Shown here: one piece after another, positions 26,685-40,109 of the stretch
How positions within the stretch are numbered: position 1 is the first letter of the stretch
How the letters are laid out: every line of letters begins with the position of its first letter
Source: Cacajao melanocephalus
Lineage: Eukaryota; Chordata; Mammalia; Primates; Pitheciidae
DNA length: 64,000 bases
Direction of reading: 5' to 3'
Assembly (NCBI GenBank): GCA_963573385.1
Contig: CAUYLG010071720.1
Location: forward strand, 57,089-121,088
The notes under the pieces: generated by a model
What the model was told of the DNA's origin: nothing
The model's database searches: none
What the model saw: only the letters and a program-made list of their open reading frames with translations
Made by a program: the position numbers and the translations under genes

Positions 26685-28491
26685 GTAGTTTGCTCTCCAT
26701 CTGTGCCATGGCTCGCTCTTGCTCCTCCAATTAGATAGTGTTGGTTAGCTGTTGCTAGTGTCTGACTTCCTCTGCTGTTTTCTCAGTAAGTGGAATTGTG
26801 TGCTGAATGTATTGCATCCAATCAGTCTAGCCGCTCAGTATTTAATTAAAAACAACAACAACACTTTCTGGTCTGTGCAATGTACTTACCCCTATTCTAT
26901 TATGTTTTATGCACAGGCAGGGTATTTATAATTTTTTTAGTAATTTCAAAGTACATGTGGGTGCCATGGCTGGGGCATCAGAGGAACGAATGAGTAATCT
27001 TTGCACAAAAGTGTATGTTATATTTATTCTTATTAACACACATAATTGTTTAAAGTACTATTTTAGCCAAGTGATCTCTGATCACCTTATTCAAGAATAC
27101 AGCATTCTTTAGCTCTGTCATATGAGCTCCAGAACAGTTTATTGATAGTTTTTATTTCTACCTGTTCTTTCCAGTTTGCATTAATACTTTACATACATTT
27201 AATGAATGTTGAGTTGTAGACTGAATGCATGAATTAATCAATATAAAATCTAGAAATGTAAGAGCTGTAAAATGATAAATGGTATGCAAACATTTTATAG
27301 CAAGAAAACTATTAAATTTGATGTCACCATAAGGGTTACTTAAGTAATGAAGAAAATGAAAATACAGAAGCAAGTAACAAACATTTCAGATAACTTTGAG
27401 GCATAATTTTTTCATTGTAAATGACTTTAACATGTTAAGTAGTTATACTTATATATCATTTATTTTATGTAAAATAAGGTGAAAAAATATGTGCACTATG
27501 TTCATTATCAACAGTTTGCAACTCTGTTTTTGAAAGCTCATGCTGGAAAAGATTAATTCTGAAGTCTATTAACAATTGCATTTCAAGGAAGAGTGGCTAT
27601 TGTACTGCAGGTACGAACCTGAGTCAGCATCTTTCAGTTCTGACTGATATATTTTTTCTCCTGTCTGTTTTTTTCTTCTCTCCTTGGAACAGCCAAGGGA
27701 TACATGCAGTTCACATTAGCTGAAAAGGAGTAATGGATTTCTTAGTATCTGAGCTCAGCAACACATAAGTCTGCAATTATAGCAAAGAGAAAAAGGAGGA
27801 AGAAAAAAAAGCTTGCCCCAGTTTCTCTTAGAAGCATGTTCAATTTTTTCAGAAAAGAGACGGATGAAGTAAAACCTCTATATGCAGTCTCTTGAGGGAG
27901 AAATATAAGTCTTGTAGATACAACAAGCCAATAAGAAAGTTAGGGGAAGAAGTTAGAATTATAAGAATTATATTGAAGACCTAAGTATTGACTAGTTGTT
28001 TATGTTGGACCACATTTTAATTTCACAGAATTGATTTTAAAAAAGAGAAAGTTATTACGGAATTATATTTTATCTACTTTAAATTTTTCTCTTATGTATG
28101 CTATTTTTTCTACAGAATATTTGAGGCAGTGATACACAAAAATAAAAGATACAAACACTGATACATATATATATTAGTTTTGTAATTAGAATGGTTGATT
28201 TATAAAATTTGTTGCATGTATTATTCCCAGTAGATAAGATTTTATGAAAACTTAATCAATGGAGGTATTTTCAGTAAGCAGTAATAGTTGTTAATTACTG
28301 TATAACGTTCAGTGGTGTTTTTATAGGAAAAGAAAGTATCCTAAACTAGAAATCAACCTTTGATGGGAGGTTGTTGAACCCATGTCATTTTCTAAATTTT
28401 ACTACTACAATGTCAAGTTTCTGAGCTGTTCTATAAAAAAGTTTATCACTCCAAATTGTGTCAACTTTCAAGGAAATTCAATCTGAGGAGG

Positions 28492-28666
28492 GGTCATATC
28501 TATAGCTTTGAAGCCAAATCTGGACTGCTGCCAGTTTTTGTAAATAGCATTTACTGCAAAACAACATACCCATTCACTTAGGCTTTTTATATGGCTTTTT
28601 AAAACTGTACAACAAAGGCAGTGAGTAATTGGGATAGACACTTTAATGACCTACAGAGTCTAAGTG
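28492..28666 (+). mobile_element. hAT-type MITE, left part (split by Tigger1)
   Basis: Same family as 3827-4053: 'gccaaatctggactgctgcc', 'gtttttgtaaatag', 'caaaggcagtgag'. It breaks off at the Tigger1 end and resumes at 34774. Confidence 0.65.
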
Positions 28667-29296
28667 CAGGCATACGCCATTTCATTCCTTTTGCTTTATT
28701 GTACTTTGGAGATATTTGCAAATTGAATGTTTGTGGGAACCCTGCATTAAGCAAACCTGTGGGCACCATTTTTCCAATAGCTTGTGTTCACTTCACCTCT
28801 GTGTGTCACATTTTGATCACTGTCACAATATTTTAAACTTTCAAAAATTATATCTGCTATGGTGATCTATGATCCATGATCTTTGATGTTACTATTACAA
28901 CTGTTTTGTGGTACCACAAAACATGCCCATATAAAACAGTGAACTTAATCAATAAATGTGTGTTTTCTGACTGCCCTACAAACCAGGTTTCCCTCCCTAT
29001 TTTGAGAATACAATAATACTGTAATTGAGACCATTAAAAAGACTGCAATGGCCTCTAAGTAAAATGAAGAGTTGCATGCCTCGCAGATTAAATCAAAAGC
29101 TAAAGCATAAACAGAAAACCATCTTGAAAGTAGAGATAGGTTAAAAAGTAGGTTTCTTATGCCAAATAATTCGCCAAGTAAGGAATGTAAGGAGAAAGTT
29201 CTTGAAGAAAATTAAAAGTGCTACTCCAGTGAACACATGAATGATAAGAAACTGAAACTGCTTTACTGCTGATACATAGAAAGTTTCAGTAGTCTG
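28667..29296 (+). mobile_element. Tigger1 DNA transposon, part 1
   Basis: Begins with the terminal repeat caggcatacgcc (28667-28678), then 'tttgtgggaaccctgc', 'gcaccatttttccaa' and the 5' part of the transposase region ('atggcctctaagtaaaatga', 'agtgctactccagtgaacac'). The transposase is of pogo/centromere-protein-B type and once cut and pasted the element at TA sites. Here it is inactive, with stops and frameshifts. It is interrupted at 29296 by an L1. The first ~300 bases are the non-coding end. Confidence 0.93.
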
Positions 29297-30258
29297 GTCT
29301 CATAAAATGAGTTAGAGAGGATTCCCTCTTTTTGTTTTACTTGAAATAGTTTCAGAAGGAATGGTACTAGCTCTTCTTTGTTCCTCTGGTAGAATTTGGC
29401 TGTGACACGTCTGGTCCTGGACTTTTTTTGGTTGGTAGGCTATTAATTCCTGCCTCAATTTCAGACATTGTTATTGGTCTATTCAGGGACACAACTTATT
29501 CCTGGATTAGTCTTGGGATGTTGTATGTGTCCAGGAATTTATCCATTTCTTCTTGATTTACTGGTTTATTTGCATAGAGGTGTCTGTAGTAATCTCTGAT
29601 GGTAGTATGTGTTTCTGTGGGATCAGTGGTGATATCCCGTTTATCATTTTTTATTGAATCTATTCAATTCTTATTTTATTTTGTATTAGTCTGGCTAGAG
29701 GTCTATATATTCTGTTGATCTTTTCAAAGAACCAGCTCCTGTCTTTATTGATTTTTTTTGAAGAGTCTTTTGTATCTCTATCTCATTCAATTCTGCTCTA
29801 ATCTTACTTATTTTTTGTCTCCTGCTAGCTTTTGAATTTGTTTGATCTTGCTCTTCTGGTTGTTTCAATCGTGATGTTAGGGTGTCAATTTTAGATCTTT
29901 TCTCACTTCTCTGGTGGGCATTTAGTGCTATAAATTTCCCTCTAGACACTGCTTTAAATGTGTCCCAGAGATTCTGGTACATTGTGTCTTCATTCTCATT
30001 TGCTTTGAAGAACATCTTTATTTCTGCCTTCATTTCATTATTTATTCAGTAGTCATTCAGGAGCAGTTGTTCAGTTTCTATGTAGTTGTGTGGTTTTGAG
30101 TGAGATTCTTAATCCTGAGTTCTAATTTGATAGCACTATGGTCTGAGAGACTGTTTGTTATAATTTACATTCTTTTGAATTTTCTGAGGACTGTTTTACT
30201 TCCAATTATGTGGTAAATTTTAGAATAAGTGTGATGTGGTGCTGAGAAGAATGTATAC
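29297..30258 (-). mobile_element. L1, inverted 5' segment
   Basis: Reverse-oriented ORF2 sequence from just upstream of the reverse-transcriptase domain. The 112-codon minus frame at 29695-30033 includes [16 protein letters not shown], a recognisable ORF2 stretch. Together with 30259-32780 it forms one L1 whose 5' part was inverted during insertion. Confidence 0.93.
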
Positions 30259-32780
30259 CAAAACCTGGCAGAGGCACAACTAAAAAAGAAAATTTAAGGT
30301 CAATATCCATGATGAACATTGATGTGAAAATCCTCAATAAAATACTGACAAACTGAATCCAACAGCACATCAAAAAGCTTATCCATCATGATCAAGTCGG
30401 CTTCATTCCTGGGATGTAAGGCTGGTTCAACATACACAAATCTATAAACGTAATCCAACACATAAACAAAACCAAAGACAGAAACCACATGATTATCTCA
30501 ATAAAAAGGCCTTCAACACAATTCAACAGCATTTTTTGATTAAAAACTCTCAATAAACTAGGTATTGATGGAACATATCTCAAAAAAATAAGAGCTATTT
30601 ATGACAGATCCACAGCCAATATCATACTTAATGGGCAAAAACTTTGAAAATGGCAATAAACAAGGATGCCTTCTCTCACTACTGCTATTCAACATAGTCC
30701 TGGAAGTTCTGGCCAAGGCACTCGGGCAAGAAAAATTAATAAAGGGTATTCAATGAGGGAAAGAGGAAGACCAGTTGTCTCTATTTGCAGATGACATGAT
30801 TGTGTGTTTAGAAGACCCTATCACCTCAGCCCAAAATCTCCTTAAGCTGATAAGCAACTTCAGCAGTCTCAGAATACAAAATCAATGTGCAAAAATCACA
30901 AGCATTCCTTTACACCAACAACAGAGAGCCAAATCATGAGTAGCTCCCATTTACAGTTGCTACAAAGAGAACAAAATACCTAGGAATACAACTAACAAGG
31001 GATGTGAAGGACCTCTTCAAGGAGAACTACAAACTATTGCTCAAGGAAATAAGAGAGGGCACAAGCAGATGGAAAAATATTCAATGCTCATGGTTAGAAA
31101 TAATAAATATCATGAAAATGGCCATACTGACCTAAGTAATTTATAGATTCAATGCTATTCCTAATAAGCTACCTTTGATTTTCATCTCAGAATTGGAAAA
31201 AAAAATCATAAACTTCATATGGAACCAAAAAAAGAGGCTGCATAGCCAAGACAATCCTAAGCAAAAAGAAAAAACAAAGCTGGAGGATCACACTCTCTGA
31301 CTTCAAACTATACTACAAGGCTATGGTAATCAAAACAGCATGGTACTGGTAGGAAAACAGATATATAGACCAATGGAACAGAACACAGGCCTCATAAATA
31401 ACACCATACATCTACAACCATCTGATTTTTGACAAACTTGACAAAAGCAAGCAAAGGGAAAAGGATACCCATTTAATAAATGGTGTTGGGAAAACTGGCT
31501 AGCCAGATGCAGAAAGCTGAAACTGGATCTCTTTCCTTACACCTTATACAAATATTAACTTCAGATGCATTAAAGATTTAAATGTAAGATCTAACACCAT
31601 AAAAACTCTAGAAGAAAACAGGCAATACCATTCAGTGCATAGACATGGGTAAGGACTTCATGACTAAAACATCAAAAGCAATGGCAACAAGAGCCAAAAT
31701 AGACAAATGGATCTAGTTTAACTTAAGAGTTTCTGCACAGTAGAAGAAACTGTTATTAGAGTTAAGTAGCAACCAACAGAATGGGGAAAAAATTTTGCAA
31801 TCTACCCATTTGACAAATAGCTAATATCTAGAATCTACAAAAAAACTTAAAAAAATTTATAACAAAAAAAACAACCCCATCAAAAAGTGGGTGAAGGATA
31901 TGAACAGACACTTCTAAAAAGAAAATATTTATGAAGCCAACAAACATGAAAAAAAGCTCATCATCACTGGTCATTAGAAAAATGCAAATTAAAACCAGAT
32001 TGAGATACCATCTCACACCAGTTAGAATGGCGATCATTAAAAAATCAGGAAACAACAGATGACGGAGAGGATGTAGAGAAACAGGAATGCTTTTATACTG
32101 TTGATGGGAGTGTAAATTAGTTCAACCATTATGGAAGACAGTGTGGTGATTCCTCAAGGATCTAGAAATAGTAATACCGTTTGACCCAGCAATCCCATTA
32201 CTGGGTATATACCCAAAGGATTATAAATCATTATATTATAAAGACATGTGCACACGTATGTTTACTGCTGCACCTGTTTGCAATAGCAAAGACTTGGAAC
32301 CAACCCAAATGACCATCAGTGATAGAGTGGATAAAGGAAATGTGGCACATATACACCATGGAATATTATGCAGCCATAAAAAAGGATGAGTTCATGTCCT
32401 TTTCAGAGACATGGATAAATCTGGAAACCATCATTCTCAGCAAACTGACACAAGAACAGAAGACCAAACACCACATGTTCTCACTCATGTGTGGGTATTA
32501 AATAAAGAGAACACATGGACACAGGGAAGGGAACATCACACACTGGGGCCTATTGGGAGTTAGGGGGCTACAGGACAAATAGCTGGGGATAGGGGGATTG
32601 GGGAAGAACAGCATTAGGAGAAATGTTTAAGGTAGATCATGGGGTGATGGGTGCAGCAAACCACCATAGCACATGTATACATATCTAACAAACCTGCACA
32701 TTCCGCACATGTATCCCAGAACTTAAAGTATAATAAATAAAATAATAAATAAATAAATAAATAAATAAAATGCAAAAAAG
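30259..32780 (+). mobile_element. L1, main 3' segment (primate L1)
   Basis: Runs from the ORF2 reverse-transcriptase domain ('aaaacctggcagaggcacaa') to the 3' end. The catalytic box reads F-A-D-D at 30784-30795. The C-terminal ORF2 words MWHIYTMEYYAAIKKDEF are in the 32319-32501 frame. The 3' UTR ends at 'cttaaagtataataaa' with an (AAAT)n tail to 32780. The frame is broken in many places, so it is dead. Target duplication agaaagtttcagtagtctg at 29278-29296 and agaaagttttagtagtctg at 32781-32799 (18 of 19). Confidence 0.95.
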
Positions 32781-33665
32781 AGAAAGTTTTAGTAGTCTGA
32801 ATAGAAAATCAAACCAGCCACAACATTCTCTTAAGTCAAAGCCTAATCCAGATTAAAGCCCTTAGTCTCTTAACAGCTGAGAGAGGTTAGGAAGCTGTAA
32901 GAAAAAGTCTGCAGCTAGCAGAAGTTATGGTGTTTAAGTAAGGAAGTTGTCTGTATAACATAAAAGTGCAAGATTAAGCATCAGGTACTGATGTAGAAGC
33001 TGCAGTAAGTTATCCAGAAGCTCTAGCTAAGATCATTGTTAAAGGTGGCTATACTACTTAACAGATTTTCCAGGTACATGAAACAGCCTTCTGTTGGAAG
33101 AAAATGCCATTTAGGACTTTCAACGCTAGATAAGAGAAGTCAATGCCTGGATTCAAAAATTCAAAGGACAGATTGACTCTCTTATCAGGGGCTAATGCAG
33201 CTGGTGACTTTACGTTGAAGCCAATGTTCATTTATGTTTCCAAAAACCATAGGGCCCTTAAGGGTCAGGCTAAACCTACTCTGCCTGTGCTCTGTAAATG
33301 AAACAACAACGCTTGGATAATAGTCTATCTGTTTATAGCATGGATTACTGAGTATTCTAATCCCACTAGTAAGACCCAGGGCTCAAAGAAAAAAAATATT
33401 TTCAAAATATTATGGCTATTGACAATACATCTTTTCACCTGAGAGTTCTAATGAAGATGAACAAGATTAATGTTTTCACGCCTACTAACCAAACATCCAT
33501 TCTAAAGCCCACAGATAAAGGAGTAATTTCTACTTTCAAATCTTACTATATAAAAAAAAAATTATAGGTACCATAGATAATAATTCTTCTGATGGATCTG
33601 GGGAAAATAAATTGGAAAGCTTTGGAAAAGATTCACTGTTTTAGATGTCACAGAAAAACATTCAT
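32781..33665 (+). mobile_element. Tigger1, part 2 (transposase centre)
   Basis: Resumes after the L1 with 'aaaatcaaaccagccacaac', then 'gaagctgtaagaaaaag', 'ttatccagaagctctagcta', 'gctaatgcagctggtgactt', and 'gatggatctggggaaaat' near 33592. This is the central part of the transposase pseudogene, with several frame breaks. It is interrupted by an old Alu at 33666. Confidence 0.92.
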
Positions 33666-33929
33666 GAGCTGGGTGCAGTGGCTCACACTTATCATCACAA
33701 CATTTTGGGAGGTTTAGATAGGAAGATTGCTTGAGGATGGGGTTTTGAGACTAGCCTTGACAACATAGTGAGACCCCATTTGCACAAAAATTTAAACTTT
33801 AACTGGGCATAGTAATGTGTGCCTCTAGTCCAAGCAACTTGGAAGGCTGAGTCAGGATGATATTTTGAACCCAGGAGATTGAAGCCACAGTCAGACATGA
33901 AACCATTTCAAAACAAAACAAAACAAAAA
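33666..33929 (+). mobile_element. Old Alu (J-like) inserted in Tigger1
   Basis: Plus-strand Alu with heavy divergence ('ctcacacttatcatcacaac'). It lacks the usual 'actccagcctgg' segment of the right monomer and ends in (AAAAC)n. The Tigger1 words on its two sides join correctly when it is removed. Confidence 0.88.
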
Positions 33930-34773
33930 GAATTTGTGATATCCTGGGAGATCAAAATGTAGACATTAACAGGACTTTAAAAAAAAGTTATTTCAGCTCT
34001 CCTGGATAACTTTGAGGTGCTCGAGACTTCAGTGGAAGATGTCAATACGGATGTGATAGAAACAGAATTAGAATCGGAAGTGGAGTCAGAAGATGTGACT
34101 GAATTGCTGCAATCTCACGATAAAATTTTAATGGATGAGGAGTTACTTCTTATGGATGAGCAAAGAAAGGGTTTTTTGAGATGGAATCTACTACTTCTAG
34201 TGAATACACTGTGAACATTGTTGAAATATCAGAAATTTTAGAATTATTAGATAAACTTAGTTGATAAAGCAGTGGCAGGATTTGAAAGAATTGACTCCAA
34301 TTTTGGAAGAAGTTCTACCATAGAAAAAATGCTATAAAATAGCATTTCATGGTAAAAAAAAAAAAGAAAAAAAAAACTTCAGTAAAAAGGAGTCAATTGA
34401 TGTAGAAAATTTTATTGTTATTTTATTTTGAGAAATTGCCACAGTCACCCCAGCCCTCAGGAACCACCATCCTGATCAATCAGCAGCCATCAACATGAAG
34501 ACATGAAGGCCAGACCCTCTGCTGGATAAAAGATTACAACTCCTTGAAGCCTCTAAAAATTGCTAGCATTTATTTAAACAATAAAGTATTTTTAATTAAG
34601 CTTTGTATGTTATTTTTTAGACATGATGCTATTTCACACTTTATAGGCTACAGTATAGTTACAATTTTATATATTTTGTGAAACCAAAAAAATTGTGTGA
34701 TTAGCTTTATTGTGATCTTTCCTTTATTGCCTTGGTCTAGAACTGAGCCTGCAAAATCTCCGAGGTATGCCTG
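33930..34773 (+). mobile_element. Tigger1, part 3 (transposase C-terminus and 3' end)
   Basis: Holds the end of the transposase pseudogene. A 65-codon stretch at 34017-34214 is still open and includes DVTELLQSHDK and DEELLLMDEQRK, the acidic Tigger1 C-terminal region. Then come 'aagaaattgccacagtca' style 3' sequence, the AATAAA near 34582, and the second terminal repeat cgaggtatgcctg at 34761-34773. Tigger1 totals about 2.36 kb without its insertions, near full length (about 2.4 kb). Confidence 0.93.
34017..34214 (+). pseudogene. Tigger1 transposase, C-terminal remnant
   Basis: Longest surviving open stretch of the transposase (65 codons from an internal ATG). It contains the acidic segment ESEVESEDVTELLQ and the repeated leucine/aspartate block that follows. 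The DDE catalytic domain lies upstream in 28990-33665 and is disrupted by an L1, an Alu and frameshifts, so no enzyme can be made. Confidence 0.88.
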
Positions 34774-34820
34774 TAATTATTAGCTGGCCCTTCTCAAAAA
34801 AAAATAGTTTATATGCCCTC
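34774..34820 (+). mobile_element. hAT-type MITE, right part
   Basis: 'taattattagctggccc' then 'aaatagtttatatgcc' fits the end of the MITE begun at 28492. The TA at 34774-34775 is the Tigger target site; the left copy has decayed to TG (28665-28666). Confidence 0.6.
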
Positions 34821-34822
34821 AA

Positions 34823-35824
34823 AGTAAGCAATGTTTAATAATGGTGTAGTAAATTTATTGTGCTCAGGCCGAAATCATACAAATAAGATAATGCATGAGA
34901 AATTCCATGGAGTCTCATTTTAATAAAATTAATATGTGGTACATTTTTTCTTTCTCTCATCCAGGACTAATAACTAATCATTTCCAAGAGTAATGATGTT
35001 TATCTGTGCCTTTAAGAATTCCAAGGTACTACTTTATTGCAACTTCGGTAAAATTTTCTTTTTATTCTTGTTCTTTTTTTGTTTGTGTCATTTTGAAATA
35101 CGTGAAGGCCTAAGTTATAATAAAACTTTCAACATCACTGAGAAAGCCCTCAGAAAGCATTATTTAAACTTAGTTATTTTCACTCTGAAGAGTTATTTCT
35201 CCAAATGTTTAAATGTTGGTCTTCATAGGTAATTAGGTTAGTGTTTGTTGAAATGTTTGATATGTAGCACTAAAAAAATTAACATTTCCTTAGCAAAAAG
35301 ATAGGTTTTGAAATTTACTGATATCATCCTTATGAAGCAAACTGGCATACAGTATTATTCTACAAAATTTAAACTCACATTTCTTGCAACTATGGAACAG
35401 TTTGGCTGAAGACATTTTAAAAAATGAGGTTTCTTTCTCTTGTATGATATGAATTAATTGGAAAGTAATTTAATGTTACAAATGTTTATAACTGCAATAG
35501 AAAACCCTGTAAATTCTGGCATAAAATATGATAGCACTTATTGTTTATTTAAGAGGTAGAGAGACATGCAATCCAGAACTATAAAACAACTCAAATATGT
35601 CATCAGGGACTCAAGCTGTTTTCAACTTTCTGCTCTTCTCATCTCAGTGTGTTGCCTTTAGTCTTTATACCACTTGAAATGGCTACCACAGCTCAAGGTA
35701 TGACCTATTATTAGTAGTATCCTAAACATAAAGAAGCAGAGGATAATGGTTATAGTGTTGTTGTTGTTGTTTCTGTATTTTTTTTTAAGTGAAACTCTCC
35801 CAGAAGGCTTTCAGCATTCTTTCC
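34823..35824. other. Unassigned AT-rich sequence
   Basis: Nothing recognised. A 79-codon plus frame at 34993-35232 has no known features. Confidence 0.4.
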
Positions 35825-36262
35825 TTTCTTTTTCTTATTTGTTCTTTAATTTTAGATTTTGGGGTACAAGTACATGTGTGTTACATGACTATATTGGGTC
35901 ATGGTGGGGATTGGGCTTCTAGGGAATTCATCACACTAATATTGAACATTGTACCCAACAAATAATTGTTCAACCCTCCCCCCTCCTCTTACCCTCCCTT
36001 TTGGAGTCTGCATTGTCAGTTACCTCCATTTTTATGTCCATATGTACCCATTAGTTAGCTCTATCTTATAAATAAGAACCCATAGTATTTGATTTTTTGT
36101 TTCTGAGTTAGTTCATGTAGGAAACTGGCCTTTAGCTCCATCCATGTTGCTGCAAAGACTTGATTTTATCTGTTTTTAGGGTTGCATAATATCCCATTGT
36201 GTATATATACCACACTTTCTGTATTCAGTCAACCATTGATGGACACATAGATTGGTTTTACT
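35825..36262 (-). mobile_element. L1 3' UTR and ORF2 end fragment
   Basis: Reversed L1 3' region: 'tttaattttagattttgggg', 'ttgttcaaccctcccccct', 'tatgtccatatgtacccatt', 'tttagctccatccatgttgc', 'gttgcataatatcccattgt'. Diverged L1MA/L1PB type, 5' truncated. Confidence 0.87.
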
Positions 36263-37918
36263 AGATGTGAGTAACATGGCATCCTCTACTTTACAGTGGC
36301 TGGTCAAAGACATCTGGTAAAAGGGAATATAATTAACGTGACTAGCTTTAACTAATAATGGTTATCTTTGGGATTCGGGTACTTTGTTGACTTAAACACA
36401 TTTGAGTTATATTCATAAGAAGGAAGATGGGAGGCAGGAGCAGAGGTGTAGATAGGTATAGGCTAGTCGGTATACTGTGTCTGTAACACAAATAGAATAA
36501 AAATACATATCATTTGTACTTGCTTTGCAGCTTTCTACTGAATATTATAATCTTTAGTGATATCTAGGATTACAAACTCAGGCAGACATTTGTAGCAATT
36601 GAGCATTCTCAGATATTACATTTTAAATAATTCATACAACTCACTTTCAAGATCCTTAATGGACTATAAAATTAATATATAGAGTACACATTATTTCTCA
36701 GTTCTGATTTTAAAAAGCAAATAATTTCCTAAACTAATACTTTTTTAAATACTTTAACTGGAAAAAGCTGACTGCATCCAAATAATAAGTATTAATTATT
36801 ATTTTCTATATTAAATATGAATTTTGAAGTCAGGTGAGATAAGGTAAGTCCTGGGGTTTTTTAGACAGTCTTTTTCTGTTGCTAAATAAATTTAGTCAGC
36901 AATACTGACTGTGCTAGCAGATAAAGTAATGAATATTTCATCCAAATATAATGTTGACATTTTATCATATTTCAAATAGTATCACATTTTGGCTTAAAGC
37001 CCAGAGGTTTCTTAAGATTTTAGTCAATAGAATCAGTTTAAAATTGTGATGAAGGGTAGAGGGTAAAAATGTAATCAAAATGCTTTGATATTATAAACTT
37101 TGTAAATCAGCTGATAAATATATCTATGCTTATTTGTAGTACTATGATGAATTTTAAATTGCTTAATCATGACTATTAATAATAAGAAAACAACTTCTAA
37201 GGAAAAATTGTTTAAAACCAATTGAAATGAAGTACTGAGGAAAATAATGAGCAAACTTTAGGTTAAGTTATTATCTTACTGTCTCACTGATGATCACAGA
37301 AAAGCCTCAATAAACAGTTAACTTTTGAGATAATGGGTCTCTTTTCCTTAGAATAATAGGACACCATCAGAGTAATATTACAGGATTTATTTTCTATTTG
37401 GATTAATGTTTCTCTAATAATGCAGAGTCCCTCTTGGGACTAAAAGTATATGTTTAACACACAGCAGATAAAGCTCAGAAACACAAATTATAGCAGTAGA
37501 ACAGGGAACAGCTAAATGGGTTAATAGTGCTAAAATTCATAAGTTTTCTTAACTTTGCACTGCACAGATTAGCCCTGAAGATTTTACAAATGACCAAGTT
37601 ATGTGCTGTAATAGAAGCCTTTTCTTTTGTATTTCCTACACGTAAATCTTCTGTAAGAGTGTTCAATAAAAACAGTGTGATATAAATAAATCTTAGAACG
37701 TTGCCACAAAATACAAAACATCCAAGGACATAAAAGAAAGCATAAATATTTAGCAGTCAGCTAACTACTCACAAGGTTAATCAGAACTACAAATAGAATA
37801 TTCATTCCCAGTCCATCTGTGTCACATTTCTCACTCTCTTTGCCTCTTTTCTATTTATCCTAAAAAACAAGACCATCTTAATCTGAATTTATATATAAAC
37901 AAAGAATCTGTTAACATT
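36263..37918. other. Unassigned AT-rich sequence
   Basis: About 1.65 kb without recognised elements. Confidence 0.4.
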
Positions 37919-40099
37919 TCTTCATGATCAACACCTCGAAAAACTGGGAATAAAAAAATATACCTCAACATAATAAAAGCCACTATATAATAGACCCACA
38001 GCTAATTCATACTGAATTGGGAAGAACATAAAGCTTTCCCTTTAAGATCCAAAACACAAGAAGGATGCCCACAGTCATCACTGTTATGTAATATAATACT
38101 GAAAGACCTAGCTAGAGCAACCAGATAAGAGAAAGAAGTAAAGAGCATCCAAACTGAACAGGAAGCAGTCAAATTATCCTTGTTTGCTGATTATATAATC
38201 TTATATTTGGAAAATCCTAAAGACTCCACAAGAAAACTATTATAACTGATGAATGAATTCAGTAAAATTTCAGAATACAAAATCAACATGCAAAAATCAG
38301 TAGCATATCTATATGCCAACAGTGAACAATGTGAAAAAATGAATAATCTTATTTACAATAGCCACAGATAAAGGTAAATACCCAGACATTAACTTAACCA
38401 AAGAAGTAAAAACTTTCATAATGAAAACTATACAACTCTGATAAAGAAAATTGAAAAGGACACCAAGAAATGAAAAATATTCCATGTTCATGGATTGAAA
38501 GAATTGATATTTTTAAGTTGTCCATACAACCTGAAGCAATCTACATATTCCATGCAATGCCTATAAAAATACCAATAACATTCTGCACAGAAACAGAAAA
38601 AAAATCCCATAATTTATGTACAACCACAGAAGACACAGAATAGCAAAAGCTATTCTAAGCAAAAAGAACAGAACTGGAGGAAATCATATCACCTGACTTC
38701 CAATTATACTAAAAAGCTATAGTAACCAAAAGAGGAAGATACTGGCATAAAAAGAGATACATAGACCAATAGAACGGAATAGAGAACCCAGAAACAAATC
38801 TACATGTCTATAGTGAACTCATTTTTGACAAAGGTGCCAAGTACACTGGAGAAAAGACAGTCTCTTCATAGACGATGCTGGGAAAACAAGATATCCACAT
38901 GCAAAAGAATCTAGACCCCTATCTGTTGCCATGTACAAAAATAAAATCAAAATGAATTAAAGAATTAAATATAAAACCTCAAACTATGAAACTCCCACAA
39001 GAAAATATTAAGTAAAACTTCCAGGACCAGTCTTTACAAAGACTTTTTGAGTAAAACCCCACAAGCACAGACAACGAAAGCCAACGTGGACAAATGGGGT
39101 CATGTCAAGTTCAAAAGCTTCTGCACAGCAAAGGATACAATCAACAGAATAAAGAGACAACCCAAAGAATAGGAGAAAACATTTACAAACTGCCTCTCTG
39201 ACAAGAGATTAATAACCGGATTGTATAAGGAGCTCAAACAACTCTATAGGAAAAAAAATCAAACAATCTAATCAAAAATGGGCAAAAGATTTGTATAGAC
39301 ATTTCTCAAAAGAAGACATACAAATGGCATACAGGCATATAAAAGGTGCTCAACATAACTGATCATAATAGAAATGCAAATCAAAACTACAATGGAATAT
39401 TACGTCACCACAATTAAAATAGTTGTATCCTAAAGATAGGCAATAACAAATTCTGGCAAGGATATGGAGAAAGAGAAATTTGTTACACGGTTGATGGAAA
39501 TGCAATTGGTACAACCACTATGAAGAACAGTTTGGAGGTTCCTCAAAGAACTACAAATAGAAATACTGTGTGATCCCACTTTCTCATTGCTGGGTATACA
39601 CCTCAAAGAAAGGATATCAGTATATCAAAGAGACATCTGCACTCCTATATTTGTTGCAGCACTGTTTACAACATAGCCAAGGTTTGGAAGTGACCTAAAT
39701 GCTATTTATAAATGCATAAAGAAACATGGTAAATATACACAATGGAGTACTACTCAGCCATAAAAAAGAATGAGATCCAGTAATTTGCAATATCGATAGA
39801 ACTAGAGATCATTATGTTAAATAAAATAAGTCTGGGGCAGAAAGACAAACATCATATGGTCAATAATAGCTTAAGTGTATATTTTAATACAACTTAAAGA
39901 ATGTAACTGGATTCTTTGTAATTAAAAGGAGAAATGCTTAAGGAGCGGATACCTGATTCTTCATGATGTATATTCCATTTTTTCAAGATGAATACCTCAT
40001 TCTTTATCTTCATTATTTCACACCACCTGCCTGTATCAAAATACCTCATGTACCCCAAAAATATATACACTTACTATGCACCAATAGAAATAAAAAAAA
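37919..40099 (+). mobile_element. L1 (L1MA-like), 5' truncated, ORF2 to 3' end
   Basis: Starts within the ORF2 reverse-transcriptase domain and continues without large gaps to 'accccaaaaatatatacac' and a short A tail at 40090-40099. The catalytic box reads F-A-D-Y at 38183-38194, so an essential aspartate codon is lost. Frequent stops and shifts. The 3' end type points to an older subfamily than the copy at 29297-32780. Confidence 0.93.
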
Positions 40100-40109
40100 G
40101 AACATAGTT

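Larger units (their letters stand above)
24873..28491. other. Unassigned AT-rich sequence, 3.6 kb
   Basis: The longest stretch without a recognised repeat. It holds a perfect 27-bp tandem duplication (25944-25997) and an unrecognised minus-strand open frame (26406-26684). Overall AT-rich with no CpG island. Confidence 0.4.
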
